A stretch of DNA of 64,000 bases from Pempheris klunzingeri (lineage: Eukaryota; Chordata; Actinopteri; Acropomatiformes; Pempheridae), in assembly GCF_042242105.1 (NCBI RefSeq), contig NC_092014.1, positions 3,399,874-3,463,873 on the forward strand. The letters are read 5' to 3'. Numbering within the stretch: position 1 is the stretch's first letter; every line of letters starts with the position of its first letter. Below are positions 36,761 through 46,960 of the stretch, in pieces. The notes under the pieces were generated by a model. The model ran no database searches and was not told the DNA's origin. It worked only from the letters and a program-made list of their open reading frames with translations. Position numbers and translations under genes: made by a program.

Positions 36761-36861
36761 GGCGTCACGGTGCGAAGGATTATGGGAAGTGCCGGTGTCA
36801 AGACGGGAAAACGTGGTCAGATCCGAGCAAAATATTATCAACTCGTATCTGTCACCCAGAA

Positions 36862-37944
36862 ATGGAAACTAAACCGGAGCCACAGAAACGTTTCATCTGC
36901 TCGTTCCCGGACTGCTCGGCGGCCTACAACAAGCAGTGGAAGCTGGACGCTCACCTGTGCAAACACACCGGAGTGAAGCCGTACTCGTGCGACCGCGACG
37001 GCTGCGGGAAGTCGTTCTGCAGCCCCTACCACCTGGCGAGGCACGACCTGAGCCACAGCGGCGCAAAGCCCTTCCAGTGCGGCGTGGATGGCTGCGTGGA
37101 GGCCTTCACCACCAACGGGAACCGGGCCAGACACATCAGCCGAGTCCACACGCAGGATCAGAAGAAGTATGTCTGCAAGTTTGAGGGCTGCGGGCTCGAG
37201 TTTAAGAAGAACAAGCTGCTCAAGTCCCACGTGTGTGAGCAGCACACCCAGATGCCCCCTTACCAGTGCACTTATGAGGGGTGCCAGATGCGATTCACCT
37301 TCCCCAGCAAGCTGAAGCGCCACGAGAAGGTGCACAGAGGGTACCCCTGCAAGGAGGAGAGCTGCAGCTTCACAGGAAAGACCTGGACAGACTACCTGAA
37401 GCACAGGAAGGAACAGCATAGGCTCGTGCTGAGGTGTGACCAGTGCAGCAAGGTGTTCCGGGACTCCTGGTGCCTGCAGCAGCACCAGCAAGTCCACTCG
37501 GAGGTCCGCGTGGTCCTCAGGTGCCCCCGGGACGGCTGTGACAGGTCGTTCACGACGATGTTCAACCTGGAGAACCACATCAGGTCCTTCCACGAGGAGC
37601 TGCGGCCCTTCACCTGCACCCACGCAGGCTGCGGGAAGACTTTCGCCATGAAGCAGAGTCTCCAGCGCCACAGCATCGCCCACGACCCCGAGAGGAAGAC
37701 GCAGAAGAAGCCTAAACGCAAAAGATCTCTTGCGTCCAGGTTAAGCGGTTACAGCGACGCAAAGAAAGTGATCTGCCAAAAGCACAAGAAGCCCGAGTCC
37801 CTCAGAAAGCCTGCACAGAAGAAGAGTGATCCACCTGGATCTGTTGAGCTGGTGTCACTCCTGCAGGACACGTCCCTGCTGTGCAGCCCTGCTGTGGACA
37901 CACATGGACTCACCGATGCCCTGACCGCCCCTCTGACCGTGTAG
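36862..37944 (+). CDS. gtf3a: Transcription factor IIIA, single-exon gene
   Basis: Nine C2H2 zinc fingers in the TFIIIA arrangement, which binds the 5S rRNA gene internal control region and 5S rRNA. 360 aa from [15 protein letters not shown]. The frame is open from an upstream ATG at 36724 (406 aa), but the conserved start of the family and the odd upstream composition favour 36862. Fingers begin [62 protein letters not shown] and FTCTHAGC. Finger 6 has the TFIIIA-specific [16 protein letters not shown] basic tail reads [18 protein letters not shown]. The whole gene is one uninterrupted exon, whereas vertebrate GTF3A is normally split into several exons, which suggests a retrocopy. No poly(A) tract or target duplication seen, and no disabling mutation. 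Confidence 0.93.
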   Translation: METKPEPQKRFICSFPDCSAAYNKQWKLDAHLCKHTGVKPYSCDRDGCGKSFCSPYHLARHDLSHSGAKPFQCGVDGCVEAFTTNGNRARHISRVHTQDQKKYVCKFEGCGLEFKKNKLLKSHVCEQHTQMPPYQCTYEGCQMRFTFPSKLKRHEKVHRGYPCKEESCSFTGKTWTDYLKHRKEQHRLVLRCDQCSKVFRDSWCLQQHQQVHSEVRVVLRCPRDGCDRSFTTMFNLENHIRSFHEELRPFTCTHAGCGKTFAMKQSLQRHSIAHDPERKTQKKPKRKRSLASRLSGYSDAKKVICQKHKKPESLRKPAQKKSDPPGSVELVSLLQDTSLLCSPAVDTHGLTDALTAPLTV

Positions 37945-38240
37945 TCACACATTATCACTTGGTGTTGCAGAAATTTAGTCTTTTAGGTTCCAGTGACTTA
38001 ATTGTGGTTGATTAAACTGTCAGCTGAGTTTATTTTCCTTTGCTGCCTTTTTGATAATTAATCCTGAAGGAAGAAGTTGGTGCGGCCACAACACATTTTT
38101 GGTGGGAACCACATGCTGGTGTTCCGTCCATCTGGAGTTTTTCACTGTCTAAATATATTTTGGGGACTTTAATCCACTTAATTTGTGCCATTTGTGTTTA
38201 TGTATTCAAAGAATATACACTTCATTCATATTGTAAAGAT

Positions 38241-38246
38241 AATAAA
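38241..38246 (+). terminator. Probable poly(A) signal of gtf3a
   Basis: AATAAA about 300 bases after the stop codon. Confidence 0.55.
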
Positions 38247-41200
38247 TATTTCTGATATAAAATGTCTTGGAGCTTAATTTATGATTTATTTGTCTAATCA
38301 CTTCTATTTTTTTTTTTTGGGCTAAAAACAGTTTTGATAAGAAGGATTTTGGCTGTTTTTTTGGAGTTAAAATTACATGAACTTTTAAATCTGGCCACTT
38401 CAAAGTTGAGATAATTAAATGTCTCAAAGAATAAATTCAATAATAAAGATGATGGTAAAAGGTATTTTTATTGAACTTAAGGAAAAATGATTAAAATATA
38501 TGTAAAATGTGCTGTAGATTAATTTACTATATTTGCCAACATATAAACAACATTATGATAAATAGCATCAGTTTTCAGCCAGAATCAGTCCCTTTATTTT
38601 GGCACTGCTCTCCTTTCTTACTATTAATCTCTTTCATACACTTCTTTTTGTGTGTTTACGTCAGTAGAGTCTTTAAAATCTGCAGCTATGACTGACAGCA
38701 TGCGGTGTGCTGTCACCATGTTTACCTGAGCGCCCTCTTGTACTGAACAGATTACATTTCGCCGTGACAGCACAGTCACACCATGTGGTCGGACACACGT
38801 GGACACACGGTCACTTAGACGTGTATCTACATTTGGCCTGGGGCTGTTTTGTCACAGCTTGGGATAAACCTCTCAGCTCCAATTAAGGGAAACTTTGTGC
38901 TCCACCACACAGTCATATTTCCAGCATTAGTGATTGAGTAAGGCCCCTTTTTGTGTCTACGTGATGATCCCTCCGAGCACAAAGCCAGGTCCATGTTTGG
39001 TGTCGAACACCTCCAACACCTCTGGGATGAACTGGGACGGCGACTCTTGTGGCTGAATGGTAGCAAACCCTCTCATCCCAGGCTGTTATAGCAGATTATT
39101 GATGCAGAGACACCTGAAAATGATGAAATGACATGCTTTGGGTTATGTCATCACGGTCAAGGAGCCTGCAGCTGATGTGACTGACTTGCACGTCTTCAAC
39201 CAAAGGCGGGGGCGCGTGTGTTGTCAGTGAAATCACCTGCTGCACAGATCGGCTGGAATGAAAACCTGCAGATTCTTGTGCCATGATGACACACGGTGGA
39301 GAATCTCAGCTCCGACCAACAGATTTACGGCGTAAACAGGAGCCGCTCCGTGCGAGTTTGAGATTCCGAGGCTAAATCCCCCCTCTGAATATTTCCCGTT
39401 ACAGGAAAGCTGTTCCCCACATTCCTGCCCCGTTCAGCTCAGACGAGCCCTATATGGACTGACTGTCTGACCAGCTCACCCAGGAATGCACCGCAGACCT
39501 CATCCATTTAGTATTCATACAGCTAACTGTAACACGCAGTGTCCTGTAATCATTTCCTCTTTTAAAACCTTCCTACATGGCAGTTGGAGTGATAAAAACC
39601 TGTGTTCATCGTGTGAAACGGATGCTCTGATTTGTCTTGATTGACTGAAGGGACACTGACAGCTCACAGGAACAGTGCCATCGCAGAGAACACAGAAATA
39701 ATGTATACCTGAGATTTTGCCTCAAACCAAACACAAATATTTCTGTTTTCCTTCATAAAGTCTCTTTTCTTTGCCTTTGTTTGGTCACTAAGTGTAAAAT
39801 GTTTTTCACTTTAACCTCTTTGTGTATATACACTTTTCCTGTTTCCTATTTTAACCTCTCCACATCAGTTTTGGCATGAGGCTACATTTAGCCGTGTCTA
39901 GAGTCTGAGCTTCAGCACAGAAACACAAAATGACTGTGCTGGGTTCAAAGGTAGCTGCTGATAAACCCCTACAAGTTATCTTTAAATCAATGTACTGAAA
40001 CAAAATGGGTAAAAAAAAGCCCTTACAGGCGATATACAATGTTTTCTGCTATACGTAGACGTAGTGTGATTATGTACAGCAGGTCTGAATTTTTAATGAA
40101 GCTAAAAATTTGTGTGGATTTAAAAAGAAATGGGTTCATTCTGGTGAGGAAACGACCTCATAATTAATAAGAATAGTCCGTGTATAAGCTGAAACCCACG
40201 AGGGAGCACATGTCTTATAAATCCTCCAAAGTAGAGGATTTATTTTCATTTCTATTCTGATTTTCTGTTCAGGTAGACATACAGGAAGCAGTAAATCATA
40301 AGAAGATGTAGATTTTTGATGTACTGTATGTCTGCCTCACGAACCAACAAAACAAATGTGCTGAACGTGCAGGAATGCGCCAAAGGAGACAGAGCGCTGA
40401 GGAGGAGTGATTCTCCCCTAAAGATCTATGATTCCTTGAAAAAGATTTAAAAGCAGACAAGAAACCAGACAATTATGACATTTATGGAGGGAGCCAACAA
40501 GCGGCCCAGAGGTTGGAAAAGCTGCAGTGTCACTGTTAAGAAAGCTGGAAAGGAAGTGGTTTGGAAAAAAAACGACAAGGAATGCATTGATTGTAACTGC
40601 CCCAGTAGATGCTGCTCATCAATGTGAATGTTTGTGTTGAAGCTAAATCAACTAACATTACATTATACTGTTTATTTCTAAACTATCACGTGCATCACTG
40701 GTGCTTTGAGCGACATGCTGACGTGCTGATGTTTAGTAGGTATAATGTTCAACCATCTTAGTTTAAAGAGTCAGAGGATCATCAACGATAGGAAGCAGGA
40801 ATATCTTTTTCAAGTTTTGTGCCGTCAGCGTGGCTAAAAGCCCTCACATGGTGGAGCCCATGTGCAAACATGTTAGCATGTTACCCAAGAGCTTGGGTTG
40901 CCTAATAGCTGTCCAAAGGTGCTCTACTTTGTTTTAAATGTGGTGACACAAATGATGGGTATCTAGTTTCGGTTTTTAGATCTGGCCACATCTACCACTG
41001 TATAAAAAAGTGTCTTATTTTTATAGAAATCGATGCCACGTTCTTTGCATTCTTGTTTTTTGACAATGCTGAATTCCAGACTGGTTATGTAGGCCGTAAT
41101 CCAAAGGGATTGCTCTATCTCCACAGTATTTCTCCCACCACCTCCTCCACTCTCCCTGTGTCTTTTTATCTCTCCCTTGGCCTTCATCCTCCTGTCTCTC

Positions 41201-41739
41201 TGAGAGGTGGAAGGAATGTGTCAGGCCCTTTGCCCTTTCGTGCTCTTGTTTTCCTTATAAATTACCGGGAAATGGATGCTGTCCGTGAGAAAGATTACAG
41301 TTGCTTGAGGACAGATGAGTTAAGGAGGGTTCTTGTATTGTTTTCAACTTATGCAGGTTGACAAAGGTCTCAAAGGTCCCGGCAAGGCCTTTGTGGTTCT
41401 CAGGCTGAAGTCTGGGACCCCCCCCCCGCGGTCCTTGACAGGGTCTCAGAAAATGGGGAACACTTCAATTTCACAACTGTTTCATGAATTAGAAGTTGGC
41501 ACAATGAGAGAATGTATACGGATGACTATTCTGTTCATAGGTTTCACACTCTTCTCTGTTAATCTGCCAATCTACAGTATAGACAGCTATGGAATAACTG
41601 CACTAGAGCATCTGGACTTTCTAAATGGCGCTTCACCTTTACTATATGTGAACACAAACCATAACCGCAGGCTGAGGCTCTGACGTGCTCTCGGGAACGA
41701 TTTCATTGGCCAGCTGCACGTAGGTCAGTCGCATCACAA

Positions 41740-41940
41740 TGTAAACACTGTCTGATGCCTCTTTTGCTGCCAGAAAAGTGCGTCGTTTCTGCTTTATTAG
41801 ACGGGACAGTAGAAACCGGCCAGGCAGGGGAGAGAGGGGATGATGTGCTGCAAAAGGCCTGTGCTGGACCTGAACCCTGGAACCCTGGCTGCTCCATCAG
41901 GGGAGATACAAGGGCGTCCTACAGTAATTCTCACTGAAGC
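41740..41940. repeat. Dispersed teleost repeat
   Basis: Contains GATGATGTGCTGCAAAAGGC and CTGGACCTGAACCCTGG, similar to a common interspersed fish sequence around a 'gacatgcagcaaagggcc' core. Borders and family not resolved. Confidence 0.4.
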
Positions 41941-42519
41941 CTCGAAACCTACTACTCGGGACAGCGCTACCTAAAACCCACATTTGTTTGCTTGTTAAAA
42001 CCACTAAACCTTTTAAATTTTACTCTGTGAGATAAAATAAATCTTGAGTCTTGAAAATATATATTTTTTCCAATATTAGCTCCATATCTACCAGTACATA
42101 ACAATAGCATGCTGTGATGAAGCACACTGGTAAGTATTTTGGGTAAAAATCAGATATATTGAGTGGAGCTCACTTTAAAAAAAATGTTTTTCTAATGTTT
42201 AATTTAGTGCAAGTCTTAAATCCTTTTCCATGAAAGAATTATTGAAATTCCTGGCAATAAATTTCATGGTCCCATTAATAGTTCAAGATTTAAGGCTGAG
42301 TAATTCCTATCAACAAAGCTGTAATACATGAGAAATGAGGCTGTTTAAATATGATAAATAAACTAAAAATCTGTCTAAATAAGTGAAACCAGGAGACAGG
42401 CACTAAAAATGCAGCAGAGGTTTTTTTTACAGCATTGTAGTGTATATTTATTAACGTACATATTCTACTTTTCTCTCATTGTTTAGCTTTTATTGGTTTT
42501 GCCTGCCATCTCTAATATA

Positions 42520-43220
42520 CACTACTCACAGAAAGTTAGGGATATTCGACTTTCAGGTGAAATATATGGAAAATGTAAAAAGTGAATGCTACAGTGATAT
42601 TATATCATGAAAGTAGGGCATTTAAGTAGAAGCATGCACTGGTGATTTCTTCATTTTAAACAATTTATTGAAAGAAAATCTACCAACAGTGGTAGGTATA
42701 CCACAACAAAACATTTTCAGTGTCTCAATAAATTGGGACGTGGCCAAAGGACGTCCACTCCTCTCCTTTCTGTGACTCTTCCAGTCTCTGTATCACTGTT
42801 CCAACCTCCTGATGACACTCTGTGACCCTCTAAGCTCAGTGAACACCTCCGTCTGAGGACTTCCTGTTTGAAGCCTCCAGTGTTGAGGTGCTGCTGATCA
42901 ACTGTTAGGTGTCGTCTTGGTCTCATGATGTCAGAATGTGAACAGCAGGATGAGGAGGACTGTTTAAATACCAATTCTACCTGAAGCAGGAAATGTATTG
43001 GTGGATTCATGGATCAAACCTGTTGTGAATGTTGCTGTTAAGCTTCTTGTTAGAGAACAGCAGCTGGTGCAGAAAGTACTGAGACACTGAACAGTTGGAC
43101 ATGTGCATTCAAAGGTTTAGGAAGGTCACATTAAGTTCACCTGGAAAGGTTAGAATGCATTTTAGGTTCATCCTGAAATTTCACCTGAAAGCTGAATATC
43201 CCTGACTTTTAGTGAGTAGT

Positions 43221-43221
<1 letters not shown>
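42520..43221 (-). mobile_element. Tc1/mariner-type element, copy 3
   Basis: Complete 702-bp copy in reverse orientation, both terminal repeats present, TA at 42518-42519 and 43222-43223. Its 97-codon ORF (43010 down to 42717) is intact and differs at only a few codons from copies 1 and 2. Confidence 0.88.

Positions 43222-43226
<5 letters not shown>

Positions 43227-43270
<44 letters not shown>
43227..43270. repeat. (TA)n microsatellite
   Basis: AT dinucleotide run directly next to the right TA target duplication of the Tc1-like element. Confidence 0.95.
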
Positions 43271-43275
<5 letters not shown>

Positions 43276-44416
43276 TTATATCTATTTATTTATTATTATT
43301 CTTTTTTTTTACCGGCTGTCAAAATGTTTTTGGAAATAAGTAAACGATTTATTGTCTTCTCATCTATATATTTACTTGAAAAACAGGTTGACGATGCACA
43401 AAAACATGAAATACAGTAGAGGGACCATTTATTTGATTTCCTGGAGAGTTTTCTAAGTATTCATGGGTGTAGTGATAATGTCTGATACAGAGCAGGACAG
43501 ACAGATTTTAAATGTTTGGGAACTCACAAGTTAATTTGGGTTCAGTTCATGCTTCCAGTCCTGTCAGTTGCTAAATAAGGTGCCCTGAGGTGTTTGACCT
43601 GCACCTGGATGGTCGACTCAGGGTCCAAATATGCACTTTCTTCCAAACTCCAAATTCCATTCGCTGCCTGTTTGGGCCCTATAACTGTTACATAATGCAT
43701 ATTCTACATATTCTACATGTCAGCCACACATTGCTGATGAAATCCCTCAATTTATGGGCCAGCTCAAGACGAGTTACCCATCGTGGAATGTCTGCTGAAA
43801 TGGCCCGTTGTGTTCTAATTATAACCCGACTTCCTTTTCTTCTTTGGTGTTTAACCTTTTAAAGTTGTTTTTTTTTTTTTCTTTTGCTTTCCCGTATCGA
43901 TCCACAGATGTACGCTGATAAAAGTGACAAAGCAGAATAAAACAGAGGCCTATTTTAAGACATTACACTTCTTGCTTTACATTTCCTACACGGTTGATTG
44001 TCCTATTTATGGATTGATAAAGTTCTGCCTGTGAGTGTATCTCTTGGCTGCTCGCCGGCCTTTCCACTTCCGTTTCTGTCTAGCTACCTATCTACTGATT
44101 CATTCATCACACATACTTCTCAGCATCATTTGTGTGACATCACTGTCCACAGCTTTTAAGAAACCCCAAACCTCTGGGAATCCATATTGCCAGGGGCCAA
44201 CATCCTCTGGAAAAACATCTGGGGGAAACTTAACAATAAGCCAGTGATTTACTCCAATTAGATAATCCTAACAGGACAAATTCTGGGTCAAGCGCCCGCC
44301 TGCCCGCCTACGCTCCCTGTCAGGCTCAGGTGAGTGGGATAGTCTGTTGGCAAGTAACGGGTTAGTGTCTGTCTCCCCTCTACACCTCATCCCTTCACCC
44401 CCCTTCATCTCCGAGG

Positions 44417-44426
44417 GCTATATATT
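44417..44426 (+). promoter_or_regulatory. TATA box of the GDNF-family gene
   Basis: GGGCTATATATTGGAGG lies about 125 bases before the ATG at 44549, a normal spacing for a TATA-driven start near 44450. Confidence 0.5.
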
Positions 44427-44548
44427 GGAGGTTGTGACTCGCCTGCATCTTAAGCATCACTCGCACCCGAAGACACTCGCAGACATACAAACACGCACGT
44501 GTCTGGTTCATTTTGAGCGACGGCGCAGACGAAGAGCAGACTCAAGCC

Positions 44549-45396
44549 ATGAGGTCCCTGTTGAAGCTGGCTGTGATTTTGTTTTGCGTCCAGAGGGGAG
44601 AGAGCCATCGGCTGAGGTCACTGATGGGTGAGTGCTGGCTGACAGGAAGGTCGTGACCTATGACCTCTGGGCTGAAATCAGATTTTTTTGCTTTCTTTGA
44701 GAGCAATTTCTTAAATATCGTGTCTAGACTTGGATACGTATCACCTCAAACTTTAGTTTTCTGCCTTCTTAGAACTTATTAATTTTCAGTTAACAGTATA
44801 AATAACAGGTGGCTGAATGTTGACTGGGGTAAAGCTTGAAATGAGTTGATCTTTGCTGTCAATTAAGAGTATTTTTATTCATTTTCTATCAGTAATCAGG
44901 TGTACAGATAACTCTTTCTCCTTTTCCAGATCTGAAACAAGAAACAGCATCTCCACACACGTCCCCACATGAGGACAAGAGAGACAGAGATCCAGCTGCA
45001 GAAGACGGCCGAGCAGAAGCTTCTGGAGTCGGGCCATCACCCGATCCCATCATCCCGCTCCCAGTCCGGGCGCGCCGCTCTGCTCTGGACTCCCAGTGTG
45101 GCCTGCGCTCCATCCTGCTCCAGGTTCGAGACCTCGGGCTGGGCTACGACTCAGACGAGACCGTCCTCTTCAAGTACTGCAGCGGGACGTGTCCCCACGT
45201 CCGCTCCAACCACGACCTCACGCTCACCAACCTGCTGTTGAGCGGGGTGCTCCCTCAGCCGGCACCTGGGGAGCTGTGGCACAACGCGCCCTGCTGCAGG
45301 CCCACCCACCACGAGGACATGGCCTTCCTCGATAACTCCCACCGCTGGCACAAGGTGGAGAAGCTGTCGGCCGCGGGCTGCAGCTGTGTGGGCTAG
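44549..45396 (+). CDS. pspn: GDNF-family ligand, best fit persephin
   Basis: Secreted neurotrophic factor of the GDNF family, which signals through a GFR-alpha co-receptor and RET. Two exons, 44549-44627 and 44930-45396, 181 aa. A signal peptide (MRSLLKLAVILFCVQRGES) is followed by a poorly conserved pro-region and a furin site RARR. The mature domain has the seven cysteines of the family: QCGL, FKYCSGTC, PCCRPT and GCSCVG, with LGLGYDSDETV between. HEDMAFLDNSHRWHKVEKLSAAGC is closest to persephin, while RSNHDLTLTNLLLSGVL also recalls artemin. Persephin is favoured because human PSPN lies on 19p13.3 near C3. Long 3' UTR to a poly(A) signal at 46215. Confidence 0.85.
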
Positions 45397-46214
45397 ACAG
45401 CTGAGCGTAGATGGTTGAAGGGTGAAGGTGAGAAGGGAAGGGCTTATGATGATTTGTGAGGACAAGGTTCTCCTGTCATGTCTGCAAATGAAGAGTTTCA
45501 TTCCAAAATGGCATATCGGTGAGGAGGCTGAAACCCATTCTTGTGAAGTTATTTATGTAAAAAAAATCAATGAGCACAAAATTAAGCTGTCCCTTTTGAG
45601 TGAAATCCTCATGATTTAAATGTTTTGACTTAAACTGGTGATCTAATGGGCCTCAGAGGAATTACATTTTATCACTTTTGGCATTTGTGAGCATTAAAAA
45701 AGTACTCCGATGGCAGCCATATGCTATAAGGTCACAAACAATCTGAAAAAAAAGCAAATTTTATTTGACATTGGCAATAAATACATCTGAGGAACTAGAA
45801 ATGAGCTCTTCAAATGTAAGTGCTTTTTAAAAAATGCTTTCATAGACTGATTCTGCCTTATTCTGAATCTTTCCGGACAAAGAAGAGTCTAAAAGGGTAC
45901 AACTGAACAGAGACATGATTCTACTACAAACTACTTGACTATTTTTGTAAATAAGCTGACGAGTATTTATTTAAAATCTTCTATGCAATAACAAGAGCGT
46001 ATCACATGTACGAAGCTGCGCAGATATACCTTGTGATTTGACAAAAGCAGCTGAGTGAGTTCTTTCCAATTCAAACAGTCCAGCTACAGTTTAAAAGAAA
46101 ATGTATTTATGTAAGATAAATTATTTATTTATTTCTTGCCATATTTCTTTTGTCATTCTGATTAATTTATTTTGCAATGTGCCCATATCTGAGTTCTTTG
46201 TGTGTACGATTCCT

Positions 46215-46220
46215 AATAAA
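46215..46220 (+). terminator. Poly(A) signal of the GDNF-family gene
   Basis: AATAAA about 820 bases after the stop codon. Faces a minus-strand AATAAA (complement of 46312-46317) that fits wdr83, so the two genes end tail-to-tail within about 100 bases. Confidence 0.6.
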
Positions 46221-46960
46221 GATAAACTTGTACAGAACTAAACTGCGTTGGTTGGAATGTCATTAGTCCAAAGAGAGAAATTACACGTCGTGTAATTTAT
46301 ACAAGAAAATGTTTATTCAACGTTTGGTACAAAAATATATGCTTGACACACAAAAAAAAAAGATCCAACATCATTTAACTCTTGTGATTCACTCACCAGC
46401 TAAAATTAGATTTACATCCAGATGATGCTCTGTGTCTGTCTGTGAACCAAAGTTCAGCATCATTCTTTTGAATTATTTGTGTCGGCTGGTATGTTCAGCA
46501 TTTAGTTTCCTCTCTAGAGAACTAAATCTGTGTAAAAGTCATCTGGACAGACTGAAGTCAGCTGTACCTGACTGTCCAATGTGTGTCTATGTAGCTCAGC
46601 TATGAACAAAGTAAAACATTTTCCCCCAAAGTCATTGACAAGTTCGTATAGATTCCAGTTATGATGGGATTCAAGCTGCCCACATGAGCTCCAATAAATA
46701 TCTGACTGTCCAGGCACGTATACTTTTCACTGGGCCAACACTTTATCACATTTGTCAAGTAAACCAGGATTGCAGGTTCTGACTTGGCTAAAAATATAAC
46801 TTCCACTGCACTTATGTTTACAGACATAAAAACTAAATGTGGGCCTCAAATATTTTTCCTGCCACTAAAAGGTTTCTTGGCTTTTAAAGTTATTGTTGTT
46901 TGTTTGTATGTTATTGGATCCTCATCAGCGTACATACGGCAGCGACTAATTTCACCGTCT

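Larger units (their letters stand above)
38250..44400. other. Gene-poor interval between gtf3a and the GDNF-family gene
   Basis: No confident exon. Holds a dispersed repeat at about 41740-41940, the third Tc1-like element (42520-43221) and an AT microsatellite (43227-43270). Short ORFs at 38957-39076 and 39114-39284 (minus) read smoothly but have no recognised homolog. Confidence 0.55.

Noticed and set aside
36838-37683. 281-codon ORF antisense to the TFIIIA gene
   Set aside because: Shadow of the GC-rich zinc-finger coding sequence; no start context or domain of its own.
38957-39284. Two adjacent minus-strand ORFs (57 and 41 codons) that would join in frame through AG/GT-like borders into a small novel gene
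   Set aside because: The implied intron (39083-39113) is only 31 bases, too short for a vertebrate intron, and neither peptide resembles a known family.
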